Source: an uncultured Tateyamaria sp. (lineage in GTDB: Bacteria > Pseudomonadota > Alphaproteobacteria > Rhodobacterales > Rhodobacteraceae). Taken from it: 64,000 bases of DNA. The stretch spans positions 186,001 through 250,000 of the forward strand of contig NZ_CANNCF010000004.1 of NCBI RefSeq assembly GCF_947503045.1, in the 5' to 3' direction. The notes beneath the pieces were generated by a model that saw nothing but the letters and a program-made list of their open reading frames with translations, ran no database searches and was not told where the DNA came from. The position numbers were made by a program, and so were the translations under genes. Positions 40,219 to 50,675 of this stretch are shown here, piece by piece (positions within the stretch are counted from its first letter, which is position 1; each line of letters begins with the position of its first letter).

Positions 40219-40405
40219 CACAGTCGCAATAGGTTCAAAATCACCCTTCTCGGCACGTGTCAGCCGTCGACGCGATCCACGTTTGTCGGCAACGGTTTGT
40301 CTCTCGATGCTGAGGGCCAAGTCTTAACGGACTCCTAATCCGCCTCTGTAACCCATTGATTTTGCGTGTGCGGAGTCCTGTCCCACGCTGGGACACGCCA
40401 GATCC

Positions 40406-41224
40406 TCAGCGTGTGGGCCGGGTGTCGGGCAGCGAGATATTGGCGACCTGTTCCGCAATCGGATCGGTCGACAAGGGGTGCGTGTTGGGGCGGAAATTCT
40501 TGGGGTCTTTCATTTTTTGCCAGCTGCCGCCGAGATAGACCTCGAGCCCGGAAAAGTTGGACTTGTAGCCCATCTTCTGGCTGCCCTGCACCCAGTAGCC
40601 CAGGTAGACATAAGGCAGGTTCGCCTCGCGCGCGATGCGGACATGATCGAGGATCATGTAGGTGCCCAGCGAGCGCTGTGGTGCGTCGGGCGCATAAAAG
40701 CTGTAGACCATGCTCAGCCCGTCCGAAAGCACATCCGTCAGGCTGACCCCAACCAGCTTGCGGCTGTCTTTTTCAGTATATTCGATCACCCGGCTGCGGA
40801 TCGGTGTTTCCTCGATCATCGCGGCGAATTCGAACACATCCATGTCCGCCATCCCGCCATCCGCATGGCGGCTGTCGAGATAGGTGCGAAACAGCTCGTA
40901 CTGGTCCTCGGTCGCCCACGGGGACGTGGCGCGCCTCTCAAGATCGGTGTTGCGGTTTTGAGTACGGCGCTGGCTTTTGCTGGGGCCAAAGGCGGACACG
41001 TCGATGCGCGCCGACAGACAGGCCGAGCATTCGGCGCAGGACGGGCGATAGAGCACATTTTGCGAGCGGCGGAACCCTTGCTGGCTCAGGCTGTCATTCA
41101 GCTTGTCCGCATTGTCCCCTTGCAGCGCCGTGAACAACTTGCGCTCCATCCGCCCCTCCAGATAGGGGCAGGGCTGTGGCGCAGTCACGTAAAACTGCGG
41201 AGCAAGAGGTAGGGTGTGGCGCAT
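40406..41224 (-). CDS. bpt: Leucyl/arginyl-type tRNA-protein transferase (Bpt/Ate family)
   Basis: [77 protein letters not shown]. Confidence 0.95.
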   Translation of the reverse strand: MRHTLPLAPQFYVTAPQPCPYLEGRMERKLFTALQGDNADKLNDSLSQQGFRRSQNVLYRPSCAECSACLSARIDVSAFGPSKSQRRTQNRNTDLERRATSPWATEDQYELFRTYLDSRHADGGMADMDVFEFAAMIEETPIRSRVIEYTEKDSRKLVGVSLTDVLSDGLSMVYSFYAPDAPQRSLGTYMILDHVRIAREANLPYVYLGYWVQGSQKMGYKSNFSGLEVYLGGSWQKMKDPKNFRPNTHPLSTDPIAEQVANISLPDTRPTR

Positions 41225-41291
41225 GGGTTTCCCGAGTGGTTGCGCGGATGATACCGATGCTGCGCCGCGAGGCAAGTATAACGTGTCGGCC

Positions 41292-41726
41292 TCAGGCCCG
41301 GGCCTTGCGATTGAGGGCGGCTGTGCCCATCACGACATCCGTCAGGCCCTGGCCGCGGTTTGATGTGGCCATCAACACGATCGAAATCAACTGCAACGGG
41401 GCAATGGCCCAGCTGATCGTGTAGCCCAACGTGTGCAAGAAGGCCTGCCCCAGATCAAGTTGCGCGCCGCGCGCGTCGCGGATCTCGACCGCCATCAGGC
41501 GCATGCCCCATGTGGCCGAGCCAGTGGCAAGCGTGATGACGCGGTAGACAAAGCTCACCACCGCCATCAGCCCAAAGAAAAAGAACAGCGCAACAAAGGC
41601 CGTGAACGGCACGATCAGCAGGCTGAACAGGGCGATGACGATGGTATCGATGATCCAGGCCAGAAACCGTTTGGCGGCCACGTCGCGGTAAAACTGGGGC
41701 TGGGTGAGGGGATCGGCGAGGTGCAT
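41292..41726 (-). CDS. RDD family membrane protein
   Basis: [58 protein letters not shown]. Confidence 0.85.
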   Translation of the reverse strand: MHLADPLTQPQFYRDVAAKRFLAWIIDTIVIALFSLLIVPFTAFVALFFFFGLMAVVSFVYRVITLATGSATWGMRLMAVEIRDARGAQLDLGQAFLHTLGYTISWAIAPLQLISIVLMATSNRGQGLTDVVMGTAALNRKARA

Positions 41727-41803
41727 GTCTTGCTCAAGCTCCGGGTCAGACAGGGCTGCGGCCCCTGTGGGATGCAGGGGCCGGTTGGTCGGGTCAGATG
41801 GGA

Positions 41804-42211
41804 TCAGTCCTCGGCTTTGGCGGCCTTGGCCCGTTCATCCATGAACTGGTCGAATTCGGACTTGTCCTTGGCTTCGCGCAGACGCTCGAGGAAGGCCTCG
41901 AAATTGTGCTGTTCGTCTTCGAGGCGGCGCAGCGTGTCGGACTTGTAGGCATCAAAGGCTGCGTTGCCGGTGGGACGCATGGCGTTCATCGTGGTGCTCA
42001 TGCGGCGCGAGGTACAGGATTTCGAAAACATGCGTTTGCTCCAGATCATGTAGAACAGAAGGGCGAGGCCAACGGGCCAGAAGAAGATGAAGCCGAGAAC
42101 CATGGCCGCGATCCAGGCACCTTTGCCCTTGTCGTCAAGCCAGCGTTCGGTCTTGGTAAACCAGTTGCCGGTGCTTTGGGCGGCCGGGGCTGTGGTGGAC
42201 ATGGTTGCCAT
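41804..42211 (-). CDS. DUF2852 domain-containing membrane protein
   Basis: WIAAMVLGFIFFWPVGLALLFYMIWSKRMF...STGNAAFDAYKSDTLRRLEDEQHNFEAFLERLREAKDKSEFDQFMDER. Confidence 0.85.
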   Translation of the reverse strand: MATMSTTAPAAQSTGNWFTKTERWLDDKGKGAWIAAMVLGFIFFWPVGLALLFYMIWSKRMFSKSCTSRRMSTTMNAMRPTGNAAFDAYKSDTLRRLEDEQHNFEAFLERLREAKDKSEFDQFMDERAKAAKAED

Positions 42212-42352
42212 TTTCAAACCTTTCGCGGGATGCGGGGCGGGGTGCCCCTCTTGTGACTGTTTGCATATGTGAATGTCTTTCACATTGCATAAATTGGCAC
42301 TTTGGGCGGGCGCTGCAAGAGTTAATGTGAATGTTTTTTACATATTCTTGGA

Positions 42353-42820
42353 TTAGGTTGTGAAATCAGCAGCTTGCGCGTCAGAAATTTTCATCAGATC
42401 AGACGGGCTGGCCCGAAAAACATGGTGCGGTGTGCCTGCTGCGGCCCAGATCACGTCGAAATCCTGCAGGCGCGGATCAAAGAAAGCGGTGATCGGATTG
42501 ACGTGTCCGACCGGCGACACGCCCCCGATGGCAAAGCCGGTTTGCGCCCGGATCAGGGCGGCATCCGCCTTGCCCAGCGGTTCGCCCGCAAGGGCCATGG
42601 CTTTGTCTGCATCCACCTGATTGCCCCCTGCGGTCACAAACAGGATGGCCAATCCGCTGCTTTGCCCGCGAAAAATGATCGACTTGGCGATCTGGTCGAT
42701 CTCGCAGCCAATTGCGCGGGCTGCGTCCGCTGCGGTGCGGGCCAGCGGGGTTTCGCGAATTTCGGTGTCGATGCCCGCACCCTCAAGGGCGGCGCGGACA
42801 CGTTTCAGGCTTTTGCTCAT
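42353..42820 (-). CDS. YbaK/ProX-type aminoacyl-tRNA deacylase
   Basis: MSKSLKRVRAALEGAGIDTEIRETPLARTAADAARAIGCEIDQIAKSIIFR...IGGVSPVGH. Confidence 0.88.
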   Translation of the reverse strand: MSKSLKRVRAALEGAGIDTEIRETPLARTAADAARAIGCEIDQIAKSIIFRGQSSGLAILFVTAGGNQVDADKAMALAGEPLGKADAALIRAQTGFAIGGVSPVGHVNPITAFFDPRLQDFDVIWAAAGTPHHVFRASPSDLMKISDAQAADFTT

Positions 42821-42898
42821 GGTCGCATTGGTGCCGCCCACGCCTTTGGGATGCAAGGGGCATTGACGCCGCCCCGCGCCCCTGATGATTGTGGCCCC

Positions 42899-45670
42899 AT
42901 GCGCCTGCAAGACCACCTGACCCGCGTGCCCCGCCCGTTCGAGCTTGAACGGGGGCAGGATGCTGTGGACGCGGTGCCGGGCCTGAGCGGGCCGTTGCGG
43001 GACCTCGTGCACGGGGCGGCGGCGTGCAGTCCTTATCTGGCCGGGTTGATCGCGCAAGAGGCCGATTGGTTGCCGCAGGCGCTTGAGGACACAGATGCCG
43101 CCCTGCGCGACGTGCTGCGTGCGCCCGAAGGGAACATGGAAACGCTGCGCCCGGCGTTGCGGGTGGCCAAACGGCGGGTGGCCCTTTTGGCCGGGCTCGC
43201 CGATCTGGGGGGTGCCTGGTCGCTGGAACAGGTCACCGGGCCGCTGACAGAGCTTGCGGATATGGCCTGCACGGCCGCCCTTGATGCGGCCATCGCCCAT
43301 CAGGTGCGGCGCGGCAAGTTGCCGGATGAGAACCCGGGCCTGTTTGTACTGGCCATGGGCAAAATGGGCGCGCACGAGCTGAACTATTCCTCGGATATCG
43401 ACCTGATCTGCCTGTTTGATGAAACCCGCCACGCGCCGGGCGATCACGCCTCGATCCGCAAGGCGCTGGTGCGGGCGGTGCAGGATATGTCGGGTATGCT
43501 CAGCGATCTGACGGCGGACAGCTATGTGTTCCGCACCGACCTGCGTCTGCGCCCCGATCCGGCGGTGACGCCTGTGGTTTTGTCGACCGGGGCTGCGATG
43601 CGCTATTACGAAAGCCTCGGGCGGACATGGGAGCGGGCGGCCTATATCAAGGCGCGCGCCTGTGCGGGTGATCTGGAGGCTGGCAACCGGTTTCTTGCCG
43701 ATCTGCGTCCCTTCGTGTGGCGTCGTCACCTCGATTTTGCCGCCGTGCAGGATGCCCACAATATGCGCCTTGCCATCCGCCAGCACAAAGGTACGGGCGG
43801 GCCGATCACGCTACTTGGCCACAACATGAAACTGGGGCGGGGTGGCATTCGCGAGATCGAGTTTTTCACCCAGACCCGGCAGTTGATTTCGGGTGGGCGC
43901 GATCCGGATTTACGGGTGCGCGGCACCGTCGAGGGGCTTGACCGGCTGGCCAACAAGGGCTGGATCGACGCACCTGTGGCCGCAGCACTCAGCGACCACT
44001 ACCGCTTTGCCCGCACGGTCGAGCACCGGTTGCAGATGGTGCGTGATGCGCAGACCCACAGCCTGCCCACATCCCAAGAAGAATTCGAGCGGCTGGCGGC
44101 GATGATGGACACGGACCGCGCGCAACTGGAAACCGAACTGGTCGAACGGCTGTCCGCCGTCCATGCCGAAACCGAAGGGTTCTTTGCGCCCAGCAGTGCC
44201 GAGCCTGCAGCCGCAGCGGTCGAGGTTGATGCCAGCATGCGCGCGCGCTGGCGCAGCTATCCCGCCTTGCGCTCGGAACGGGGGGCGGCACTGTTTGAAC
44301 GGATCGAACCGGCCCTGCTCGCGCAACTCGGGGCCGCCGGTAAGCCGCAAGAGGCGCTATCGGCCTTTGACGCCTTCCTTGCAGGCCTGCCTGCGGGGGT
44401 GCAGTTGTTTTCGCTGTTCGAAGCCAATCCGCAACTGGTCGATCTGCTGGTCGATATCGTCAGCACCTCGCCTGCATTGGCGCGGTATCTGTCGCGCAAT
44501 GCCTCGGTGCTGGATGCGGTGATCGGGGGCAGCTTTTTTGCCGACTGGCCGGGGCAGGCGGCCCTTGCGGACGAGGCAGGCGCGCGCATGGCGGCCGAGT
44601 CCGATTACGAGGCCAAGCTGGACGCGATCCGGGCCTGGGCCAAGGATTGGCATTTCCGCATTGGCGTGCACCATCTGCGCGACCTCACACCTGCGGATGA
44701 GGCGGGGCGGCAATATGCCGACCTGGCCCGCGCGGCGCTTGCTGCCCTCTGGCCCGTCGTGCAGGCGCAGTTCGCGCAGCGATACGGGCCGCCGCCGGGG
44801 CGGGGAGCAGTCATTCTGGCCATGGGAAGTCTCGGGGCCGGGGTGCTGACGGCGCAATCCGATCTCGATGTGATCGTGATCTATGACCCCGGCACGGCGG
44901 ACATGTCCGAGGGCAAAAAGCCACTGCCGGTGCGCACCTACTATGCGCGTCTCACGCAAGCGATGATCACGGCGATCACCGCACAAACCGCCCAAGGGCG
45001 GCTTTATGAGGCCGACATGCGTCTGCGCCCGTCGGGCAATCAGGGGCCTGTGGCCACCAGCTGGGCCTCCTTTCAGACTTATCAGAAAAACGAGGCGTGG
45101 CTGTGGGAGCATCTGGCGCTTGTGCGGGCCTCGCTTGTGGCGGGCCCTGCGGACCTTGGCGATGACATCGCCGCCCTCAGGCACGAGGTGCTGACGCGGC
45201 CCCGTGATCTTAGGGAGGTGATGGGCGATCTGTCCGAGATGCGCAGCCGCATCGCCAGCGCCAAGGCCCCGGCAGGGCTTTGGGACGCCAAGATCGGGCC
45301 GGGGCGGATGCAGGACATCGAATTGTTCTCGCAAACCGGCGCGCTGTTGTTTCAGGGCGGTGCGCCAAGTGATGTGGCGGGCGGGCTTGCGGGTTGCGTC
45401 GCTGCGGGGCTGATAAGTGACGCAGAGGCGCAGGTTCTGCGCGACACCTATGCGATGCTGTGGCGCGTGCAGATGGCGTCGCGCCTGCTCAGCACCGGGC
45501 CGGTGGACGCGGATGATGTCGGATCAAGGGGATTGACGGTTTTGATACGGACAACCGGGGCAGGGGATCGGGACGCCGCCGAGGCACTGCTGGCAGCCGC
45601 TCAGACCGCGGCCAGCGACGTGATTGACGCCGCCATCGCGCGCGGATTGCAGGCGCAGGCCGCACCATGA
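42899..45670 (+). CDS. glnE: Glutamine synthetase adenylyltransferase/adenylyl-removing enzyme
   Basis: LAMGKMGAHELNYSSDIDLICLFDE; LGRGGIREIEFFTQTRQLI; MGSLGAGVLTAQSDLDVIVIYD. Confidence 0.95.
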   Translation: MRLQDHLTRVPRPFELERGQDAVDAVPGLSGPLRDLVHGAAACSPYLAGLIAQEADWLPQALEDTDAALRDVLRAPEGNMETLRPALRVAKRRVALLAGLADLGGAWSLEQVTGPLTELADMACTAALDAAIAHQVRRGKLPDENPGLFVLAMGKMGAHELNYSSDIDLICLFDETRHAPGDHASIRKALVRAVQDMSGMLSDLTADSYVFRTDLRLRPDPAVTPVVLSTGAAMRYYESLGRTWERAAYIKARACAGDLEAGNRFLADLRPFVWRRHLDFAAVQDAHNMRLAIRQHKGTGGPITLLGHNMKLGRGGIREIEFFTQTRQLISGGRDPDLRVRGTVEGLDRLANKGWIDAPVAAALSDHYRFARTVEHRLQMVRDAQTHSLPTSQEEFERLAAMMDTDRAQLETELVERLSAVHAETEGFFAPSSAEPAAAAVEVDASMRARWRSYPALRSERGAALFERIEPALLAQLGAAGKPQEALSAFDAFLAGLPAGVQLFSLFEANPQLVDLLVDIVSTSPALARYLSRNASVLDAVIGGSFFADWPGQAALADEAGARMAAESDYEAKLDAIRAWAKDWHFRIGVHHLRDLTPADEAGRQYADLARAALAALWPVVQAQFAQRYGPPPGRGAVILAMGSLGAGVLTAQSDLDVIVIYDPGTADMSEGKKPLPVRTYYARLTQAMITAITAQTAQGRLYEADMRLRPSGNQGPVATSWASFQTYQKNEAWLWEHLALVRASLVAGPADLGDDIAALRHEVLTRPRDLREVMGDLSEMRSRIASAKAPAGLWDAKIGPGRMQDIELFSQTGALLFQGGAPSDVAGGLAGCVAAGLISDAEAQVLRDTYAMLWRVQMASRLLSTGPVDADDVGSRGLTVLIRTTGAGDRDAAEALLAAAQTAASDVIDAAIARGLQAQAAP

Positions 45671-45945
45671 GTGCCAAGGGTGACCAGAACGACCCCAAGG
45701 GCCTGATCTATGAGGCCTACCGCATCGACGGCATCACCAAATCCGAATGCCGCACGATCTTTCTGGACTGGGCGCTCAGCCTGCCCGATGCGCTGACCCC
45801 AGTGGCCACCATCGACGTGCTGCTGAGCCAATACGGGCAGGCCCATCCCGACCACCCGATGACCGAAGTGCTGGGCGAAGGACGGCGCAGCATTGCCCGC
45901 CCAAAACGGCGCGGAGGATGGCGCAGCCGCAGCCGCCCAGAATGA
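45667..45945 (+). CDS. Hypothetical protein coupled to glnE
   Basis: MSAKGDQNDPKGLIYEAYRIDGITKSECRTIFLDWALSLPDA; ATGA overlap with glnE. Confidence 0.7.
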   Translation: MSAKGDQNDPKGLIYEAYRIDGITKSECRTIFLDWALSLPDALTPVATIDVLLSQYGQAHPDHPMTEVLGEGRRSIARPKRRGGWRSRSRPE

Positions 45946-46069
45946 TCGCAGTCGCGAAACAATCGCGCAATTGAACCAAATTTGTCGCAATTCCGCCCAA
46001 GTCCGCCGCCACATTGGAGGGGACGAAAAATGTAATGCGTGGACCAAACCGCGCAGGACGGAGAGACAG

Positions 46070-46729
46070 ATGAAATATTTCAGAACAGGTCTTTTGCTGG
46101 CCGCCGCCGCCCTTGTGTCGGCCTGCGCGCAAACCGGCACCACGACACGCAACGCGCCTTTCCAGGAGGCGGGACTGCCGTTTGCCGAAGCCTCCGCACC
46201 CGTTGGCGCCTACAACACCGATGTGCGGGTGGAAAACATCACCGTGCGCGTTCCACGCACCCTGCGCGTGTCCGAAGGCAACGGCTATCTGCCCTCGACC
46301 GACATCGTGTGGCGCGGTGATCCGATGGGCGATCGTCATGCTCAGATCGGTGCGATCTTTTATGATGCGATGAACAAGGGCACAGAGCCGCTGAACGGCG
46401 CAACCCCGGTGTTCATGGACATCGAAGTCACCCGCTTTCACGCCCTGACCGAGCGCGCGCGCTATACCACGGGCGGCGTGCACAACATCAACTTTATCCT
46501 CTCCCTGCGCCATGCCAAGACCGGCGCCCCACTGGGCGAGCCGCGTCGTGTGCGCGCCGACATCCACGCCTTTGGAGGCCGCCAGGCGCTTGAGGCCGAA
46601 GCCCGGGGCGAGACCCAGAAGGTGCGCATCACCAACTTGCTGGCCGAGGCGATCCGTCAGGAACTGACCACGCCAAGCGGGTTCCAGAACCCCAAGCTGG
46701 GTCTCATTCAGGCGCTGAACCAACTCTGA
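46070..46729 (+). CDS. Putative lipoprotein
   Basis: MKYFRTGLLLAAAALVSACAQTGTT lipobox. Confidence 0.75.
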   Translation: MKYFRTGLLLAAAALVSACAQTGTTTRNAPFQEAGLPFAEASAPVGAYNTDVRVENITVRVPRTLRVSEGNGYLPSTDIVWRGDPMGDRHAQIGAIFYDAMNKGTEPLNGATPVFMDIEVTRFHALTERARYTTGGVHNINFILSLRHAKTGAPLGEPRRVRADIHAFGGRQALEAEARGETQKVRITNLLAEAIRQELTTPSGFQNPKLGLIQALNQL

Positions 46730-46768
46730 TCTTTCACCCGATCACGGAACACACTAGAGGAGGGCGCT

Positions 46769-47986
46769 ATGACAGCGCCCTCACTCACATCTGAGCCCCA
46801 GACCCGCCCCGTCGTCCGCCTGCGTCCCAAGATGGACCCGCGGCGCATCCGCCACGGCTTTCCCTGGGCCTATGCCAACGAGGTGGTGGCCGACCGGCGC
46901 ACCAAAGCACTCGCCCCCGGCACGCTTGCAGTGCTTGAGGATGAACACCGCAGCCCGATGGCGCTGGTCACAGTGAACCCCAATTCCAAGATCATCGCCC
47001 GCGTGGTCGACATGGACATTCAGGCGCGGGTTGACGTGGACTGGTTTGCGCAGCGTCTTTCCCGCGCGCTGTCCTTGCGAGAGCGACTGTATGATGCGCC
47101 GTTCTACCGGCTGATCCATGCCGAGGCGGACGGTCTGCCTGGCGTGATCATCGACCGCTTTGGCGATGTGCTGGTGATCCAGCCCAACGCGGCCTGGGCC
47201 GACAGCCGCATCGACATTCTGGCCGAGGCGGCCATGCAGGTCACAGGGGCCACCACCCTGATCAAGAACGCAGGCGGGCGGGCGCGCGGCCTTGAGGGCC
47301 TTGATGACGTGACCCAGGTGCTGGCCGGCCAGATGCCTGATGCGCCCATCCCCGTACCAATGAATGGCGCCACCTACATGGCCGACATCGCCGGGGGGCA
47401 GAAGACGGGGCTGTTTTATGACCAGCGTCCCAACCACGCCCTGACCAAGACCATGGCGCGCGATGCCCGCGTGCTGGACGTGTTCTCGCACGTCGGTGGC
47501 TTTGGTCTGGCGGCCTTGGCCGGTGGAGCGGCCTCGACCCTCTGCGTTGACGGCTCGGCCCCTGCGTTGGAATTGGCCACGCAAGGGGCCGCCGCCATGG
47601 GGGCCTCGGACCGGTTCACGAGCCGTCAGGGGGATGCGTTCGACGTATTGGGGGCCTTGGGCGAAGAGGGGGCACAGTTCGATATCGTGATCTGCGACCC
47701 ACCCGCCTTTGCGCCCGCCAAGGCGGCGGTGGATGCGGGCGTGCGCGCCTATGAGAGGATCACACGGCTGGCCGTGCCACTGGTCGCTGAGGGCGGTATT
47801 CTGGTGCTGTGCAGCTGCTCGCATGCCGTTGACCTCGACAAGTTCCGCAGCGCCTGCGTGCGCGGCATCGGGCGGTCGGGCCGGACTGCGGCGCTGATCC
47901 ACACCGGAACTGCGGGGCCGGACCATCCGCTGCATCCCTTGCTGGCCGAAAGCGGCTACCTCAAGGCGTTGTTTTTCCGTCTATGA
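46769..47986 (+). CDS. Class I SAM-dependent rRNA methyltransferase (RlmI-like)
   Basis: RRIRHGFPWAYANEV PUA-like N-terminus; GLFYDQRPNHALTKTMARDARVLDVFSHVGGFGLAALAGGA; VICDPPAFAPAKAAV. Confidence 0.9.
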   Translation: MTAPSLTSEPQTRPVVRLRPKMDPRRIRHGFPWAYANEVVADRRTKALAPGTLAVLEDEHRSPMALVTVNPNSKIIARVVDMDIQARVDVDWFAQRLSRALSLRERLYDAPFYRLIHAEADGLPGVIIDRFGDVLVIQPNAAWADSRIDILAEAAMQVTGATTLIKNAGGRARGLEGLDDVTQVLAGQMPDAPIPVPMNGATYMADIAGGQKTGLFYDQRPNHALTKTMARDARVLDVFSHVGGFGLAALAGGAASTLCVDGSAPALELATQGAAAMGASDRFTSRQGDAFDVLGALGEEGAQFDIVICDPPAFAPAKAAVDAGVRAYERITRLAVPLVAEGGILVLCSCSHAVDLDKFRSACVRGIGRSGRTAALIHTGTAGPDHPLHPLLAESGYLKALFFRL

Positions 47987-48531
47987 AAATCCTGATCGAC
48001 GCCTGCGTTCTCTACCCCACTGTTATGCGCGAAGTGGTGCTGGGTGTGGCGCGCGCGGGCCTGTTCACCCCGCAATGGAGCCCGCGTATCCTCGAGGAAT
48101 GGGCGCGGGCGGCGCTGAAACTGGGACCAGAGGGAGAGGCGCAGGCGCGCGGCGAGATTGCGATGCTGCAAGCCGCCTGGCCGAGCGCTGAAGTGCGCCA
48201 TCCGCCCGAGCTGGAAAACCGGTTGTGGCTGCCCGACCCAAATGATGTCCACGTGCTGGCTGCCGCTGTGGCCGGATCGTCGGACGCGATCATGACCGTC
48301 AATGCCAAGGATTTTCCCCGCAATGTCCTGACCGAGGAAGGGCTGCACCGCGTCGATCCCGACAGCTATCTGCAAGGCTGCGTCGAGGCCAATCCCGACC
48401 TCGTCGCGCCCGTCGCCCATGCGGTGCTGGCCGAGGCACAGCGCCTGTCAGGCGAGGACTGGACCTTGCGGGCTTTGATGAAAAAGGCCCGCCTGCCGCG
48501 CTTTGGCAAGGCGGTGGAGCGGCTGGGCTAG
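47983..48531 (+). CDS. PIN domain-containing protein
   Basis: MKILIDACVLYPTVMREVVLGVA; DPNDVHVLAAAVAGSSDAIMTVNAKDFP. Confidence 0.82.
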   Translation: MKILIDACVLYPTVMREVVLGVARAGLFTPQWSPRILEEWARAALKLGPEGEAQARGEIAMLQAAWPSAEVRHPPELENRLWLPDPNDVHVLAAAVAGSSDAIMTVNAKDFPRNVLTEEGLHRVDPDSYLQGCVEANPDLVAPVAHAVLAEAQRLSGEDWTLRALMKKARLPRFGKAVERLG

Positions 48532-49217
48532 GGACTGACCTGCCACTTGGCCTCAAGGCTTTGCAGCGCCTTGATCCGCTCGGTGGTTTTGGGGTGGCTC
48601 ATCAACCATGCGGGGGCGGCACCACCACGGGATTTGGTCAACCCCTCCAGCTTTTCGAACAGCGAGATTTGCGGCGCAATGCCGATGCCCGCTTTGGTCA
48701 ACAGGGCGGCGGCATAGGCGTCCGCTTCGTATTCGTCCTGGCGGGACAGGCGCGCGGCCAGCAGTGTGGTCAGCCCGTTGGCAATCCAGACGCCAAATCC
48801 GGGTATGAAGCGCGACAGCACCATGCCAAGGGCCGCGCGCATCGCGTTCTGACCGGAAAAGTCGATCATGCGGCGGCGGCTGTGCCCCAGCGCCACATGG
48901 CCCAGCTCATGCGCGATCACACTGGCCATTTCCGAGGCCGACACGGCACCTTTGCGAAACTGGTTGTAGAACCCACGGGTGATGAAAATGCGCCCGTCGG
49001 GGGCGGCGAGGCCGTTTACAGGCTCAATTTCATAGATGTGCACCTTGATCCGGGGCAGATCGAGGGCGGCGGCCAATTGATCACACATCTGGCGCAACAT
49101 CGGGTCGGCCAGTTCGGTCGATTGCGCATCCAGACTGCGCGCGGTGCGCCAGACCGAAAAGCGATACATGACAAGGCCGTAGGCGATGGCCAGCAGAATG
49201 GGTGCGAACTTGATCAT
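48528..49217 (-). CDS. M48 family metallopeptidase
   Basis: MASVIAHELGHVALGHSRRR zinc motif. Confidence 0.88.
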   Translation of the reverse strand: MIKFAPILLAIAYGLVMYRFSVWRTARSLDAQSTELADPMLRQMCDQLAAALDLPRIKVHIYEIEPVNGLAAPDGRIFITRGFYNQFRKGAVSASEMASVIAHELGHVALGHSRRRMIDFSGQNAMRAALGMVLSRFIPGFGVWIANGLTTLLAARLSRQDEYEADAYAAALLTKAGIGIAPQISLFEKLEGLTKSRGGAAPAWLMSHPKTTERIKALQSLEAKWQVSP

Positions 49218-49281
49218 GTTCCACGATATGGGGTGCGAGGGCGTGATTTTCCAGCGTGATAGTGCGACAGCAACGCGTGCA

Positions 49282-50469
49282 TCAACGCGTCAGTGTTTTC
49301 ATACCGCGACCGAGCCCCTCCAGCGTCATCGGCACCATCGCCTCAGCGCCGAAAATCTCCTGGATCATGCCGATGGAATGGGTGTAGCCCCAGTATTTCT
49401 CGGGCACCGGATTGATCCACAGATGCGAGGCCCACTGATCGCGCGCCCGCTCGAGCCAGACCTGTCCGGCCTCGGCATTCCAGTGTTCGTTCGCGCCACC
49501 CGGATAGGCAATTTCGTAAGGGGACATGCTGGCGTCGCCCACAAAAATGCATTTGTAGTCAGGACCATAGGTGCGCAGGATCTCGTGGGTCGGGGTTTGT
49601 GCATCCCAGCGGCGGCGGTTGTCACGCCACACGCCCTCGTAGAGGCAGTTGTGGAAATAGAAGTGTTCGAAATGCTTAAACTCGGATTTGGCCGCCGAAA
49701 ACAATTCTTCGACCGTCTTCACATGAGGGTCCATGGACCCACCAATATCAAGAAATAACAGCACCTTGACGGCGTTTCTTCGTTCAGGTCGCGTCTTGAC
49801 ATCGAGATAGCCGTGTTCTGCCGTGGCACGGATGGTGCCGTTGAGGTCCAACTCGTCTGCCGCGCCGTCACGGGCCCAGCGGCGCAGGCGCTTGAGGGCA
49901 ACCTTGATGTTGCGCGTGCCCAGTTCGACCGTGTCATCGAGGTTCTTGAATTCGCGCTTGTCCCAGACCTTGACCGCGCGTTGGTGGCGCGACTTGTCCT
50001 GACCGATTCGAATGCCTTCCGGATTGTAGCCATAGGCCCCAAAAGGCGAGGTGCCGGCAGTGCCAACCCACTTGTTGCCGCCCTGATGACGTCCCTTTTG
50101 CTCCTCAAGCCGTTTCTTGAGCGTTTCCATCAGCTTGTCGAAGCCTCCTAAAGCCTCGATCTCGGCGCGCTCTTCCGCGCTCAGATGCTTTTCGGCGAGC
50201 TTTTCCAGCCAGTCCTTTGGAATGTCCACGGCCTCGAGCACCTGTTCGATGCTGATCTGTTCCAGCCCTTCAAAGGCGGCAGCAAAGGCGCGGTCGAACT
50301 TGTCGATGTTACGCTCGTCCTTCACCATGGACGTGCGCGCGAGATAGTAGAACGCCTCCAAATCGTAGGTCGCAAGACCCGCCTTCATCGCCTCGAGAAA
50401 GGCGAGGAATTCGCGCAGGGACACCGGCACGCCACTTTTTCGCAAATGCTCAAGGAAGGGCAGGAACAT
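49282..50469 (-). CDS. VWA domain-containing CoxE-like protein
   Basis: VLLFLDIGGSMDPHVKTVEELFSAAKSEFKHFEHFYFHNCLYEGVW. Confidence 0.88.
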   Translation of the reverse strand: MFLPFLEHLRKSGVPVSLREFLAFLEAMKAGLATYDLEAFYYLARTSMVKDERNIDKFDRAFAAAFEGLEQISIEQVLEAVDIPKDWLEKLAEKHLSAEERAEIEALGGFDKLMETLKKRLEEQKGRHQGGNKWVGTAGTSPFGAYGYNPEGIRIGQDKSRHQRAVKVWDKREFKNLDDTVELGTRNIKVALKRLRRWARDGAADELDLNGTIRATAEHGYLDVKTRPERRNAVKVLLFLDIGGSMDPHVKTVEELFSAAKSEFKHFEHFYFHNCLYEGVWRDNRRRWDAQTPTHEILRTYGPDYKCIFVGDASMSPYEIAYPGGANEHWNAEAGQVWLERARDQWASHLWINPVPEKYWGYTHSIGMIQEIFGAEAMVPMTLEGLGRGMKTLTR

Positions 50470-50470
50470 C

Positions 50471-50641
50471 TCAGGCGCTCAGGGTGCGGTCGATCACAAC
50501 GGTGGCGATGAGGCCAACGATGACAAAGGCCAGTGCATAGCCTGCGGCATATTGCGCGATATCAAGCTTGTTGCCGCCGCGTTTGCGTGCCGTCATTCCG
50601 CCGATGAGCGCGCCGATCAGGGCCGCTGCGATGACTATCAT
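50471..50641 (-). CDS. Small membrane protein (56 aa)
   Basis: Manual translation MIVIAAALIGALIGGMTARKRGGNKLDIAQYAAGYALAFVIVGLIATVVIDRTLSA*; below the ORF-track cutoff. Confidence 0.75.
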   Translation of the reverse strand: MIVIAAALIGALIGGMTARKRGGNKLDIAQYAAGYALAFVIVGLIATVVIDRTLSA

Positions 50642-50675
50642 TTGCCTTGCCTCTCAATGCGTTGGGGCGGCAAGT

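Noticed and set aside
47983-48531. Toxin-antitoxin pair based on the PIN domain
   Set aside because: No small antitoxin gene is adjacent; the gene is coupled to the rRNA methyltransferase instead.
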